From assembly GCA_022843905.1 (NCBI GenBank), contig JALHMT010000014.1:1-64000 (forward strand): DNA of 64,000 bases, in the 5' to 3' direction. The notes below the pieces were generated by a model. That model had not been told where the DNA came from. It ran no database searches and saw only the letters and a program-made list of their open reading frames with translations. The position numbers and the translations under genes are program-made. This DNA comes from Rubrivivax sp. Lineage in GTDB: Bacteria; Pseudomonadota; Gammaproteobacteria; Burkholderiales; Burkholderiaceae_C. Every line of letters starts with the position of its first letter. Within the stretch, counting starts at the first letter, position 1. This document shows, piece by piece, positions 21,623-31,430 of the stretch.

Positions 21623-23146
21623 TCAGGCCACGGCGACGGGGATCTTGCCGATGCGGGCCTGCCATTCGGCCGGGCCGGTGTTGTGCACGCTGGTGCCGGC
21701 GGAGTCGACCGCCACCGTCACCGGCATGTCGACGACGTCGAACTCGTAGATGGCTTCCATGCCCAGGTCGGCGAAGCCCACCACCTTGGCACCCTTGATG
21801 GCCTTGGCCACCAGGTAGGCGGCGCCGCCCACGGCCATCAGGTAGGCACTCTTGTGCTTGCGGATGGCTTCGATGGCGGCGGGCCCGCGTTCGGCCTTGC
21901 CGATCATGCTGATGAGGCCGGTCTTGGCCAGCATCATCTCGGTGAACTTGTCCATGCGCGTGGCGGTGGTCGGGCCGGCCGGGCCCACGACCTCGTCGCG
22001 CACCGGGTCGACCGGGCCGACGTAGTAGATGACGCGGTTGCTGAAGTCCACCGGCAGTTTCTCGCCCTTGGCCAGCATGTCCTGGATGCGCTTGTGCGCG
22101 GCATCGCGGCCGGTGAGCATCTTGCCGTTGAGCAGCAGCGTGTCACCTGGCTTCCACGACGCAACCTGCTCTCGCGTGAGCGAATTGAGGTCGACACGCT
22201 TGCTCTTGTTGTAGTCGGGCGCCCACTTCACGTCGGGCCACAGGTCCAGGCTGGGCGGCTCCATGTAGGCCGGGCCGCTGCCGTCCAGCACCACGTGCGC
22301 ATGACGCGTGGCGGCGCAATTGGGAATCATCGCCACCGGCTTGCTGGCCGCGTGCGTCGGCCAGGTGGCGATCTTCACGTCGAGCACGGTGGTCAGGCCG
22401 CCCAGGCCCTGTGCGCCGATGCCCAGCGCGTTGACCTTCTCGTAGAGCTCGATGCGCAGCTCTTCGAGCTTGTTCTGCGGGCCGCGCGCGAGCAGGTCGA
22501 ACATGTCGATCGGCTCCATCAGCACTTCCTTGGCCAGCAGCATGGCCTTCTCGGCCGTGCCGCCCACGCCGATGCCCAGCATGCCGGGCGGGCACCAGCC
22601 GGCGCCCATCGTGGGCACGGTCTTCATGACCCAGTCGACGATGCTGTCGCTGGGGTTCATCATCACGAACTTGCTCTTGTTCTCGCTGCCGCCGCCCTTG
22701 GCCGCGACGGTGACGTCCAGCTTGTCACCCGGCACCACGGTCATGTGGATCACGGCAGGCGTGTTGTCACGCGTGTTCTTGCGCTCGAAGATGGGGTCGG
22801 CCAGCACCGAGGCGCGCAGCTTGTTGTCGCCGTTCAGGTAGCCCTGGCGCACGCCTTCGTTGACGGCATCCTCGATCGAGCCCTTGAAGCCCTCGAAGCG
22901 CACGTCCATGCCGATCTTCAGGAAGACGTTGACGATGCCGGTGTCCTGGCAGATCGGGCGGCGGCCCTCGGCACAGAGCTTGGAGTTGGTCAGGATCTGC
23001 GCGATGGCGTCCTTGGCCGCCGGCGAAGCCTCGCGCTCGTAGGCGCGCGCCAGGTGGCTGATGTAGTCGGCCGGGTGGTAGTAGCTGATGTACTGCAGCG
23101 CGGCAGCGACGGTTTCGACGAGGTCGGCTTGGCGGATGGTCGTCAT
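21623..23146 (-). CDS. fumA: Class I fumarate hydratase (4Fe-4S)
   Basis: The 507-residue enzyme interconverts fumarate and malate in the TCA cycle. Cluster cysteines are seen in ICQDTGIV, GWCPPGMLGIG and IPNCAATRHAH; the C-terminal beta domain has KMLTGRDAAH and GPAGPTTATRMD. The length matches single-chain class I fumarases. It stands alone. Confidence 0.95.
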   Translation of the reverse strand: MTTIRQADLVETVAAALQYISYYHPADYISHLARAYEREASPAAKDAIAQILTNSKLCAEGRRPICQDTGIVNVFLKIGMDVRFEGFKGSIEDAVNEGVRQGYLNGDNKLRASVLADPIFERKNTRDNTPAVIHMTVVPGDKLDVTVAAKGGGSENKSKFVMMNPSDSIVDWVMKTVPTMGAGWCPPGMLGIGVGGTAEKAMLLAKEVLMEPIDMFDLLARGPQNKLEELRIELYEKVNALGIGAQGLGGLTTVLDVKIATWPTHAASKPVAMIPNCAATRHAHVVLDGSGPAYMEPPSLDLWPDVKWAPDYNKSKRVDLNSLTREQVASWKPGDTLLLNGKMLTGRDAAHKRIQDMLAKGEKLPVDFSNRVIYYVGPVDPVRDEVVGPAGPTTATRMDKFTEMMLAKTGLISMIGKAERGPAAIEAIRKHKSAYLMAVGGAAYLVAKAIKGAKVVGFADLGMEAIYEFDVVDMPVTVAVDSAGTSVHNTGPAEWQARIGKIPVAVA

Positions 23147-23216
23147 GGCGTTGGGCTTCGAGGTGGCCGCGCTAGGGCTGCGCGAGAGGCCGACAGTTTA
23201 GCGACTGGGCCGGTCC

Positions 23217-24068
23217 TCAGGCTGACGGCAGCGGCCAGGGAAAGTCGAACGCCGCAGCGGCGTTCGGACCCAGCACGCGCGCGAACAGGGCGTCGCCGCC
23301 GCCCGATTCAGCGCACCACGCGGCCAGCAGGGCCAGCATGTCGGCGTCGGCCGGCCTTGGCTTGCGGTTCGGGTGAGGCCAGTTGCTGGCCCACAGGCAG
23401 CGGTCGGGATGGGCGCGCAGCAGTGCGCGCGCCAGCGTGGCGACATCCTCGAACGCCGGCGGGCCGCTGCGCGACGTCTCGTACGGCGCCGAGAGCTTGA
23501 CCCATCGTCCCGGTGCGTCCAGCAGCGTCAGCAAGGCGCGGAACGCCGGGTCGTCCGGCGGCACGGGTTCCAGGAACTTGCCGGTGTGGTCGATCACCAG
23601 CTTGCCGGGCAGGTGCTGCAGCCGGCCCAGCCGCTCGGGCAAGGTGCGGCCGTCGAGCTGCAGGTTGATCGTCCAGCCCAGCGGTGCCAGGCGCGCGGCC
23701 ATGGGCTCCAGGGCGTCCCAGGGCAGCAGCCCCCCACTGCCGGGGATCATCATGAAGCGCACGCCGCGCACGCCGGCCCGGTGCAGGGATTGCAGTTCGG
23801 CGTCGGACACCTCGGGCGGCACCACCGCCACACCGCGGCCGGCATCGCCCAGTTCGGCGAGTGCACCGAGCAGGCAGCGGTTGTCGGCGCCGTAGCCCGT
23901 GGGCTGCACCAGCACCACGCGCTGCAGGCCCAGCGCGTGTTGCACATGGCGGTAGTCGGCCAGCGGTCCCTCGGGCAAGGCGAAGGTGGCCGTCGACGCC
24001 GCCGGGAAGCCCGGCTCGTAGACGTGCACGTGGCAGTCGCAGGCACCGGCCGGCAGCTGCGGCGTCAT
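23217..24068 (-). CDS. Amidohydrolase-family hydrolase (2-pyrone-4,6-dicarboxylate lactonase-like)
   Basis: The 283-residue protein has an N-terminal CDCHVHVYEP metal motif, FMMIPGSGG, VIDHTGKF and the late LWASNWPHPN, the pattern of the amidohydrolase_2 group that includes PDC lactonase (LigI). Such enzymes hydrolyse lactones or decarboxylate without a large inserted domain. Its start overlaps the stop of the dehydrogenase gene (ATGA), and it is the last gene of the LacI/TRAP operon. The actual substrate is unknown. Confidence 0.82.
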   Translation of the reverse strand: MTPQLPAGACDCHVHVYEPGFPAASTATFALPEGPLADYRHVQHALGLQRVVLVQPTGYGADNRCLLGALAELGDAGRGVAVVPPEVSDAELQSLHRAGVRGVRFMMIPGSGGLLPWDALEPMAARLAPLGWTINLQLDGRTLPERLGRLQHLPGKLVIDHTGKFLEPVPPDDPAFRALLTLLDAPGRWVKLSAPYETSRSGPPAFEDVATLARALLRAHPDRCLWASNWPHPNRKPRPADADMLALLAAWCAESGGGDALFARVLGPNAAAAFDFPWPLPSA

Positions 24069-25084
24069 CGCTTCACCTTGTCGAAGAACGCCGCCAGGCG
24101 CGTGGCGCGGTCGCCGTTCACCGCGCCCGCCGGCAGACGGCCCGACAGCAGCGCTTCGACCTGCGCCACGGTTTCCATCGCCTGGTGCCCGGTGGCCTCG
24201 GGGGTGAGGCCGCCGATGTGCGGCGTCGCGATCACGAGAGGATGCGCGGCCAGGCCAGGCTCGGGCATCTGGTCGGGGGCCGAGCCGACATCGAGTGCAG
24301 CACCGGCGATGTGACCGCTGTCGAGCGCATGGCGCAGCGCGGGTTCGTCGAGCAGGTTGCCGCGCGAGGCGTTGACGAAGAAGGCGCCCGGCTTCATCGC
24401 CGCGAAGGCCGCGGCGTTCATCAGCTGTTCGGTCTGCGGCGTGGCGGCCGCCAGGCACACCACGAAGTCCGATTCGGCCAGCAGTTCGGCCAGTTCGACC
24501 TGCCGCACGCCGGCGCGTCCCACGGCGACGAAGGGGTCGTGCACGATCAGCCGCATGCCCAGCGCGAGGGCCAGGTCGGCCAGGTGGCGGCCGATGGCGC
24601 CGTGGCCGATGAGGCCCAGCGTCGCGCCGCGCAGCTCGCGCCCCATGCGCACCACGGGCGCCTGCCCGGCGCGGTAGGCGCCCACGGCGTCGCTGATGCC
24701 GCGCGCGAGGTCGATCATCACGCCCAGGATCCATTCCGACACCGAGGCCATGAAACCCGCGCTGGCCTGCGTCACCAGGATGCCGTGCGCACTGGCGGCG
24801 CCCACGTCGACGTTGCGGATGTCCACCGCACAACGGCAGAAGGCCACCAGCGACGGCAGCCGGGCGAACAGCTCGGCACCGCCCGGTGCACGCCGGTCGC
24901 TGACGATGATGTCGCAGCCGTCGGCGGCGCGGACGAGGTCGGCCAGCGCCCAGTCGCCGTCGGGTCCCCCGTGGCGCACGTCGGCCACCGCATGCAGGGC
25001 GGCCAGCGCACGAGGCCCGTAGTAGTGCTGCAGCGCGGCCGGACCGTGCGTGACGAAGACCCGCGCGCGGAGTGGCGAACTCAT
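24065..25084 (-). CDS. D-2-hydroxyacid dehydrogenase (NAD-dependent)
   Basis: The 339-residue protein has the D-isomer 2-hydroxyacid dehydrogenase NAD fold (LGLIGHGAIGRHLADLAL), FVNASRGNLLDEPAL, and the catalytic histidine region TPHIGGLTPEA. It probably oxidises a 2-hydroxyacid or reduces a 2-ketoacid. It overlaps lacI upstream and the lactonase-like gene downstream by 4 bp each. Substrate not determinable. Confidence 0.88.
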   Translation of the reverse strand: MSSPLRARVFVTHGPAALQHYYGPRALAALHAVADVRHGGPDGDWALADLVRAADGCDIIVSDRRAPGGAELFARLPSLVAFCRCAVDIRNVDVGAASAHGILVTQASAGFMASVSEWILGVMIDLARGISDAVGAYRAGQAPVVRMGRELRGATLGLIGHGAIGRHLADLALALGMRLIVHDPFVAVGRAGVRQVELAELLAESDFVVCLAAATPQTEQLMNAAAFAAMKPGAFFVNASRGNLLDEPALRHALDSGHIAGAALDVGSAPDQMPEPGLAAHPLVIATPHIGGLTPEATGHQAMETVAQVEALLSGRLPAGAVNGDRATRLAAFFDKVKR

Positions 25085-26151
25085 CGGAGGCCTTTGTGTG
25101 TCGCGCCTTCGGGAGGCGGCGCGTCGACCGACTCGCGCTCGATCAGCTCGGGCTGGAAGAGGAACTCGCCCGGGGCGATGGACGGATCGGCCAGCCGGCC
25201 GATCACGCGTTCGACGATGGTGCGCGCCATCTCGGGCACCGGCAGGCGCACCGAGGTGAGCGCCGGGCAGGTCAGTGCCGACAGGAAGAGGCCGTCCATG
25301 CCGACCACCGAGAGGTCGCGCGGCACGGCCAGACCGGCGTCGCGCAAGCCCGCCAGCATGCCGAAGGCCAGCAGGTCGTTGACGGCCACCACGGCGGTCG
25401 GCCGCTTCTTCATCGCCGCGATGCGCCCGGCCAGGCGTCGGCCGACGTCGGCCATCTCGGAGTCGCCGTACTCGCTCTCGGTGCTGCCGTCGATGACCTG
25501 CGCCGCGCCGCGGGGCAGGCCGGCGGCCTCGGCGGCGGCCTCGAAGCCGCGGATCTTCTCGCGCCGGCTCATGGTCTGGCCCGACGCGGTGACGAAAGCC
25601 AGGCGTTGGTGGCCGCGGGCGATGAGGTGGGCCGTGGCCAGCCGGGCGGCTTCGAAGTTGTCGACCGAGACGTGGTCGATGCCCGAGGCCACGCCCGGCG
25701 TGGCGCGGCGGTCGTAGCTGACCATCACGAGGCCGCGCCGCACGGCAGATTCGAAGTGCTCTTCGTCGACCAGCGACGAGATCACGATCACGCCGCGGAT
25801 GCCGTGGGCCAGCAGGTCGTCGAAGAAGCCGGTCTCCTTGGCGCTGTTGCGGTAGGTGTTGCCCAGCACCACGCGGTGCCCGTGGCGCTCCTGGGCGGCG
25901 GTCTCGATCTCGCGCGCGATGTAGCCGTACATCGGGTTGGCGATGCTGGGCACCAGCAGCCCCAGCATCGGCGTGTGGCCGGTCTTCAGCAGGCGGGCGG
26001 CACGACTGGGGCGGAAGTCGAGCGCGACGATGGCCGCCTCGACGCGCTCCAGCGTCTCGCGCCGCATGCGGTCGACACGGCCGTTGAGCACGTTGGAGAT
26101 CGTGCTCACCGACACGCCGGCATGCCGAGCGACGTCGGCGATGGTGCTCAC
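25081..26151 (-). CDS. LacI-family transcriptional regulator
   Basis: The 356-residue protein has the LacI helix-turn-helix and hinge (TIADVARHAGVSVSTISNVL) followed by a periplasmic-binding-like effector domain (LGLLVPSIANPMYGYIARE). It lies within the TRAP-dehydrogenase-hydrolase operon and probably controls it through the palindromic site upstream of dctP at 28977. The ligand is unknown. Confidence 0.92.
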   Translation of the reverse strand: MSTIADVARHAGVSVSTISNVLNGRVDRMRRETLERVEAAIVALDFRPSRAARLLKTGHTPMLGLLVPSIANPMYGYIAREIETAAQERHGHRVVLGNTYRNSAKETGFFDDLLAHGIRGVIVISSLVDEEHFESAVRRGLVMVSYDRRATPGVASGIDHVSVDNFEAARLATAHLIARGHQRLAFVTASGQTMSRREKIRGFEAAAEAAGLPRGAAQVIDGSTESEYGDSEMADVGRRLAGRIAAMKKRPTAVVAVNDLLAFGMLAGLRDAGLAVPRDLSVVGMDGLFLSALTCPALTSVRLPVPEMARTIVERVIGRLADPSIAPGEFLFQPELIERESVDAPPPEGATHKGLR

Positions 26152-26185
26152 AGACCACCCCCGCAGAAGCGCTGTTCCATCCCGT

Positions 26186-27475
26186 TCAACCCAAGAAATA
26201 GCGCGGCAACCACGAAGCGAGACCCGGCACGAAGATCACCGCCAAGAGTACCAGCGTCTCGGCCAGCATGAACCACCAGACATGCCGATTGACCTCGCTG
26301 AACGAGCACTGCGCGATGCCGGTGGTGATGAAGAGCAGCGGCGCGGTGGGCGGCGAGACCGAGCCGATCTGGTTGCACATGACCATCACCAGGCCCATCT
26401 GGAAGGGGTCGATGCCGTAGGTCTTGCTCAGCGAGATGGCCACCGGCGCGAAGATCAGCAGCACGGCCAGCGAGTCGACGAAGGTGCCCAGCACGATCAT
26501 CACCGCGGCCACGATGAGCAGCACCACGGTCGGGTTCTGGGAGAACGAGGTGACGAACTTCACCGCGCCGGCATTGAATTCCAGGTAGGCCAGCAGCCAG
26601 CCCGAGGCGCCGGCCACGGCGATGACGCCCGAGACCATGGTCGTCATCACCGCCGCCTCGATGAGGATGCGGGGCAGGTCGCGCCAGCCGATGCGGCGGT
26701 AGTACAGCATGCCCAGCAGCAGTGCATACAGACAGGCGATGGCGCCGGCCTCGGTGGCGGTGAAGACGCCCGAGAGGATGCCGCCGACGATGATCACCGG
26801 CCCCATCAGCGCCGGCCACACCTCCACCAGCGAGCGCCCCAGCGCGCGCCACTCGAAGCGGCCGTGCGTGACGCGCAGTTCGGGGTAGTCGGGGTGGTAG
26901 GTGTAGAGCTTGATGGTGAACATCAGCGCCGCCGCGACGAGCACCCCGGGGATCACGCCGGCCAGGAACAGCCCGCCGATGGACACCTGCGCGATGGAGC
27001 CGTAGACCACCATCACCATGCTCGGCGGAATGATGGCGCCGATGGTGCCGGCGGTGGCGATGAGGGCCGCCGCGAAGCCGGCCTTGTAGCCCGACTTCTT
27101 CATCGTCGGGATCACGATGGCCGAGATGGCCGAGGCGTCGGCCGTGCTGGAGCCGGAGATGCCGGCAAACACCATGCTGGCCACCACCGAGGCATGCGCC
27201 AGGCCGGCGCGCAGGTGGCCGACCAGCACGCGCGAGAAGTCCACCAGCTGCTGGCTCATGCCGCTGGCCGACATCAGGCCGCCGGCCAGGATGAAGTAGG
27301 GCAGCGCCAGCAGCGTGAAGGAGTCGAGCTGCGCGAACATCTTCTGCGCGAACAGCGGCATCACCAGGTCGGGCACGGCCGCCACGCCGACATAGCCGAC
27401 GAGCGCGATCGACAGCAGCACCGGCACGCCGACCAGCATGGTGCCCAGCATCAGTGCGAGCAGGAACCAGATCAC
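26186..27475 (-). CDS. dctM: TRAP transporter large permease DctM (system 1)
   Basis: The 429-residue membrane protein shows the DctM 12-helix pattern and motifs LALPYFILAGGLMS, GSSTADASAIS and IIPPSMVMVVYG. It drives sodium-coupled organic acid uptake. The start is GTG at 27475, overlapping the dctQ stop (GTGA). Confidence 0.94.
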   Translation of the reverse strand: MIWFLLALMLGTMLVGVPVLLSIALVGYVGVAAVPDLVMPLFAQKMFAQLDSFTLLALPYFILAGGLMSASGMSQQLVDFSRVLVGHLRAGLAHASVVASMVFAGISGSSTADASAISAIVIPTMKKSGYKAGFAAALIATAGTIGAIIPPSMVMVVYGSIAQVSIGGLFLAGVIPGVLVAAALMFTIKLYTYHPDYPELRVTHGRFEWRALGRSLVEVWPALMGPVIIVGGILSGVFTATEAGAIACLYALLLGMLYYRRIGWRDLPRILIEAAVMTTMVSGVIAVAGASGWLLAYLEFNAGAVKFVTSFSQNPTVVLLIVAAVMIVLGTFVDSLAVLLIFAPVAISLSKTYGIDPFQMGLVMVMCNQIGSVSPPTAPLLFITTGIAQCSFSEVNRHVWWFMLAETLVLLAVIFVPGLASWLPRYFLG

Positions 27476-27954
27476 GCGGCGACCCTCGGCGGCACCCGCC
27501 ACGCGCCGCCGGCCAGGCGGCGCACGGCCACCAGCATCAGGTAGGCGCCGCCCACCACCATGCCGGCGTAGGGATAGCTCATCGGCAGATCGAGGCCCGG
27601 CGAGGACTGCAGGTGCGCGACCTGCGCCACACGCCAGCCCAGCACCATCAGCGACAAGGCGAAGGCGGCCCAGATCAGCTCGACCAGCAGGTTGAAGGCC
27701 GCGCGCGGGCCGCGCGGCAGCTTGTCGCAGAAGGTCTCGATGTACAGGTGCGCACCGCGCCGGTAGGCGATGGGGATGCCCAGGAAGACGATCCAGATGT
27801 GGCCGAAGATCTGCGACTCCTCGCTCCAGCTCAGCGAGGAGTTCAGGGCGGCGCGATGGAAAACCTGCAGCAGCGCGACGACGACGATGGCGGCGAACAC
27901 CGCCGCCACCAGCCACTCCATCGTGCGGTCGATGCCGTCGAGCAGCTTCCGCAT
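27472..27954 (-). CDS. dctQ: TRAP transporter small permease DctQ (system 1)
   Basis: The 160-residue protein has four membrane segments and the WSEESQIFGHIWIVFLG motif typical of DctQ. It follows dctP by 4 bp and overlaps dctM. Confidence 0.92.
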   Translation of the reverse strand: MRKLLDGIDRTMEWLVAAVFAAIVVVALLQVFHRAALNSSLSWSEESQIFGHIWIVFLGIPIAYRRGAHLYIETFCDKLPRGPRAAFNLLVELIWAAFALSLMVLGWRVAQVAHLQSSPGLDLPMSYPYAGMVVGGAYLMLVAVRRLAGGAWRVPPRVAA

Positions 27955-27958
27955 GGGC

Positions 27959-28957
27959 CTACTGGGCGCGGATCTGGCGCAGCAGCGACTCTGCGCCGAA
28001 TTCCTTGGCCAGATCGTCCTGTGCCGTCAGTGCGGCCTTCTGCAGCGGCGTGAGATCGAACTCGTTCACCTTCATGCCCAGCGCCTTCACCTTGGCCAGC
28101 GCCTCGGCCTCGCGTTCGGGGGCCAGTTGCCGCACCCTGGCCGCGGCGGCATCGGCGCCCTTCTGCAGCACGGCCTGCTCGGCCGGGCTGAACTTGCGCC
28201 ATTCGGCCAGCGAGAACACCAGCACCGTGGGGTCCATCAGGTGCCGCGTCATGGCGATGCAGCAGGCCACCTCGTTGAACTTGAAGGAGATGGTGGTCGC
28301 TGCGGTGTGTTCGTAGCCGTCCAGCACACCGCTCTGCAGCGAGGTATAGATCTCGCCGAAGTTCATCGGCGTGGCGTTGGCACCCATCGCGTTGATGGCA
28401 GAGACGAAGACCTTGGTCGGGATGGTTCTGATCTTCAGTCCCTTCAGGTCCGAGGGCTGCTTGACCTCCTTCTTCGCAGTCACCACGTTGCGGTAGCCCC
28501 AGCTCACCGCCCAGGACAGCACCTTGAAGCCGGACTTTTCCATGTCGGCGTTGAGTTCCTTGCCGACCGGACCGTCGAGCACCGCAGCGGCGTGGCCGTA
28601 GCTCTTCCAGACGAAGGGCAGGCCCAGCACACCGATACGCTTGACGAAGGAGGCGTACTCGGCCGGCCCGCCCGTGGTGCCCGTGGCACCACCGCCCAGC
28701 CGCATGGCCTCGATGACTTCGCGAGACTGGCCGAGCTGGCTGTTCGGAAAGACCCGCACCTCGACGCTGTCGGAGTTCGCATTCACGTAGGTCATGAACT
28801 GGTACGCCAGCATCGTGTTGTCGACCCCGAGGTCGTCAGGACCGGCGGTGTGGATGCGGATCAGCTTCTTCGCCGGCGCCTGTGCCCAGCTGGGCACGGC
28901 GACGAGCAGGGAAGCGGCGGCGGCGACCGCCAGCAGGGTGCGGATGGAACTCGGCAT
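27959..28957 (-). CDS. dctP: TRAP solute-binding protein DctP (system 1)
   Basis: The 332-residue periplasmic protein has a signal peptide (cleaved near SWAQA, about residue 26) and the DctP motif LKGLKIRT, whose arginine normally binds a carboxylate. It is first of the operon dctP-dctQ-dctM-lacI-dehydrogenase-hydrolase. The substrate is likely a carboxylic acid, but its identity is unclear. Confidence 0.92.
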   Translation of the reverse strand: MPSSIRTLLAVAAAASLLVAVPSWAQAPAKKLIRIHTAGPDDLGVDNTMLAYQFMTYVNANSDSVEVRVFPNSQLGQSREVIEAMRLGGGATGTTGGPAEYASFVKRIGVLGLPFVWKSYGHAAAVLDGPVGKELNADMEKSGFKVLSWAVSWGYRNVVTAKKEVKQPSDLKGLKIRTIPTKVFVSAINAMGANATPMNFGEIYTSLQSGVLDGYEHTAATTISFKFNEVACCIAMTRHLMDPTVLVFSLAEWRKFSPAEQAVLQKGADAAAARVRQLAPEREAEALAKVKALGMKVNEFDLTPLQKAALTAQDDLAKEFGAESLLRQIRAQ

Positions 28958-29273
28958 GGTTGTCTCCTACATCGTTGTGCATCGATACACTAAAACGATA
29001 CACCCCAAGCTGGAAGAGGACTGCGGGGTTTCCACCGAGGGGCCGGTGGGGCCGTGTTCCCGGCCGGGACGCTGACGCCTGGCCGCGTCGCAGTGGGTGT
29101 TTGATCGCGCGCAGCAATGGGCTAAATTGCGCTCACTCCCCCCGTATGCAGGCCAGCCGCAACCCGGGAGTTCGTGATCGCGCACAGGCTGCGTCAGCGG
29201 TTCGTAAGAGCCTGGGCCTACCTTGTGCACCCAGGTCGGAACTGGACTCCGACCCAATAATGGAGACAACCTC
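28958..29273. promoter_or_regulatory. Divergent intergenic region between dctP and acs
   Basis: This 316-bp gap holds the LacI-type site near dctP (28977-29003) and a sigma70-like promoter for acs (TTGATC at 29101-29106, TAAATT at 29123-29128, 16-bp spacer). No gene is visible. The acs leader would be about 135 nt. Confidence 0.45.
28977..29003. promoter_or_regulatory. Candidate LacI-family operator
   Basis: GTGCATCGATACAC at 28977-28990 is a palindrome about ATCGAT with one imperfect pair. The half-site CGATACAC recurs at 28996-29003, a 13-bp offset. It lies about 20 bp upstream of dctP, where LacI repressors act, and lacI is in the same operon. Confidence 0.6.
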
Positions 29274-31256
29274 ATGTCGAGCGCCGAAGCCCCCACCGAG
29301 TATCAGCTGTACCCCCCGCCGGCACATGTCGTCGCCGCGGCCCACGTCTCCGGCGTGGCTGCCTACGACGCCCTGTGCAAGGAAGCGGCCACCGATTACG
29401 AAGGCTTCTGGGCGCGCCAGGCGCGTGAACTGCTGAGCTGGAAGACGCCCTTCACCAAGGTGCTCGACGAGAGCAACGCGCCCTTCTTCAAGTGGTTCGA
29501 GGACGGCACGCTGAACGCCAGCTACAACTGCCTGGACCGCAATGTCGAGCGCGGGCTCGGCGGCAAGACCGCCATCATCTTCGAGGCCGATGGCGGCGAG
29601 GTCACCAAGGTCACCTACTCCCAATTGCTGGCCACCACCTGCAAGCTGGCCAACGGCCTGAAATCGCTGGGCGTGAAGAAGGGTGACCGCGTCATCATCT
29701 ACATGTCCATGGGCATCGAGGGCGTGGCCGCCATGCAGGCCTGCGCGCGCATCGGCGCCACCCACAGCGTGGTGTTCGGCGGCTTCTCGGCGCAGAGCCT
29801 GCGCGACCGCATCGAGGACACCGGCGCCGTGGCCGTCATCACCGCCGACCAGCAGCAGCGCGGCGGCAAGGCCCTGCCGCTGAAGAGCATCGTCGACGAG
29901 GCCCTGGGCCTGGGCGGCTGCGACAGCGTGAAGCACGTCATCGTGCACAAGCGCACCGGCGGCGACATCCCCTTCGTGGCCGGCCGCGACAGCTGGCTGG
30001 CCGACGTGATGGGCGGCCAGGCCGACACCTGCGAGCCCGAGTGGGTCGGCGCCGAGCACCCGCTGTTCCTGCTGTACACCAGCGGCTCCACCGGCAAGCC
30101 CAAGGGCGTCCAGCACAGCACCGGCGGCTACCTGCTGCACGCGGCGCTGACCACGAAGTGGACCTTCGACCTGAAGGCCGACGACGTCTTCTGGTGCACG
30201 GCCGACATCGGCTGGGTCACCGGCCACACCTACATCACCTACGGCCCGCTGGCCCTGGGCGGCACCGAGATCGTCTTCGAAGGCGTGCCCACCTACCCCG
30301 ACGCCGGCCGCTTCTGGAAGATGATCCAGGACCACAAGGTCAGCATCTTCTACACCGCGCCCACGGCCATCCGTTCGCTGATCAAGGCGGCCGAAGGCAA
30401 TGCCGCCGTGCACCCGGCGCGCTACGACCTGACCAGCCTGCGCATCCTGGGGTCGGTGGGCGAGCCCATCAACCCGGCCGCCTGGGAGTGGTACCACAAG
30501 CACGTGGGCGGCGGCCGCTGCCCCATCGTCGACACCTTCTGGCAGACGGAGACCGGCGGCCACATGATCACCCCGCTGCCGGGTGTGACGACGCTGGTGC
30601 CGGGGTCCTGCACGCTGCCCTTCCCCGGCATCGAGGCCGCCGTGGTCGACGAGACCGGCAAGGACGTGCCCTGGGGCCAGGGCGGCATCCTGGTGGTGAA
30701 GAAGCCGTGGCCCAGCATGATCCGCACGATCTGGGGCGACCCCGAGCGTTTCAAGAAGAGCTACTACCCGGCCGATTTCCAGGGCAAGTACTACCTGGCC
30801 GGCGACGGCGCGATCCGCAACGAGAAGACCGGCTACTTCACCATCACCGGCCGCATCGACGACGTGCTGAACGTCAGCGGACACCGCATGGGCACGATGG
30901 AGATCGAGTCGGCGCTGGTCAGCCACACCGAACTGGTGGCCGAAGCGGCCGTGGTGGGTCGTCCCGACGACACCACCGGCGAGGCCATCTGCGCCTTCGT
31001 GGTGCTCAAGCGCCCGCGGCCGTCGGGCGAAGAAGCCAAGAAGATCGCCACCGAGCTGCGCAACTGGGTGGCCAAGGAGATCGGCCCGATCGCCAAGCCC
31101 AAGGACATCCGTTTCGGCGACAACCTGCCCAAGACCCGCTCGGGCAAGATCATGCGCCGCCTGCTGCGCTCCATTGCCAAGGGCGAAGCCATCACCCAGG
31201 ACACCAGCACCCTGGAAAATCCAGCGATCCTGGATCAGTTGGCGCAGACCAACTGA
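29274..31256 (+). CDS. acs: Acetyl-CoA synthetase Acs
   Basis: Acs activates acetate through acetyl-AMP. The 660-residue product has the AMP-forming P-loop [40 protein letters not shown], and the acetylation-site lysine in [10 protein letters not shown]. The length is typical. The start at 29274 is preferred over an upstream in-frame ATG at 29223 because the family N-terminus begins here. The final codons form part of a hairpin. Confidence 0.97.
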   Translation: MSSAEAPTEYQLYPPPAHVVAAAHVSGVAAYDALCKEAATDYEGFWARQARELLSWKTPFTKVLDESNAPFFKWFEDGTLNASYNCLDRNVERGLGGKTAIIFEADGGEVTKVTYSQLLATTCKLANGLKSLGVKKGDRVIIYMSMGIEGVAAMQACARIGATHSVVFGGFSAQSLRDRIEDTGAVAVITADQQQRGGKALPLKSIVDEALGLGGCDSVKHVIVHKRTGGDIPFVAGRDSWLADVMGGQADTCEPEWVGAEHPLFLLYTSGSTGKPKGVQHSTGGYLLHAALTTKWTFDLKADDVFWCTADIGWVTGHTYITYGPLALGGTEIVFEGVPTYPDAGRFWKMIQDHKVSIFYTAPTAIRSLIKAAEGNAAVHPARYDLTSLRILGSVGEPINPAAWEWYHKHVGGGRCPIVDTFWQTETGGHMITPLPGVTTLVPGSCTLPFPGIEAAVVDETGKDVPWGQGGILVVKKPWPSMIRTIWGDPERFKKSYYPADFQGKYYLAGDGAIRNEKTGYFTITGRIDDVLNVSGHRMGTMEIESALVSHTELVAEAAVVGRPDDTTGEAICAFVVLKRPRPSGEEAKKIATELRNWVAKEIGPIAKPKDIRFGDNLPKTRSGKIMRRLLRSIAKGEAITQDTSTLENPAILDQLAQTN

Positions 31257-31346
31257 TCCAGCCTGCGCGCAGCGCAGGTGCGGTGCGCAGCACCGCAGAT
31301 GGCGGGGTTCGGGGTTCGCTCATATCGCGCAGCGATGTGAGCGAAC
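31231..31346 (+). repeat. Four consecutive hairpins at the 3' end of acs, three with GCA loops
   Basis: The first (31231-31242/31249-31260) is a 12-bp perfect stem spanning the acs stop codon. Then come CCTGCGC-GCA-GCGCAGG (31262-31278), TGCGGTGC-GCA-GCACCGCA (31279-31297), and a 15-bp stem with one G-U pair and loop GCA (31314-31346). The density is far above chance. Function may be mRNA 3'-end protection, rho-related termination, or a REP-like repeat. Confidence 0.75.
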
Positions 31347-31376
31347 ACCAGAATCCGGCGCGATGACAAAGAAGAG

Positions 31377-31407
31377 AGGGCTCGCTGCCGTCAGGCAGCC
31401 GAGCCCT
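31377..31407 (-). terminator. Hairpin terminator for the cytochrome c gene
   Basis: Arms at 31377-31389 and 31394-31407 pair with a single bulged base. Read on the minus strand, the hairpin is followed by CTCTTCTTT, a pyrimidine-rich tail, 24 bp after the cytochrome stop. Confidence 0.6.
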
Positions 31408-31430
31408 TCGTCCGTCTGGCTTTGCAGCCC

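Noticed and set aside
29223..29273. Upstream in-frame start for acs
   Set aside because: The extra residues do not match the Acs N-terminus, which begins at 29274.
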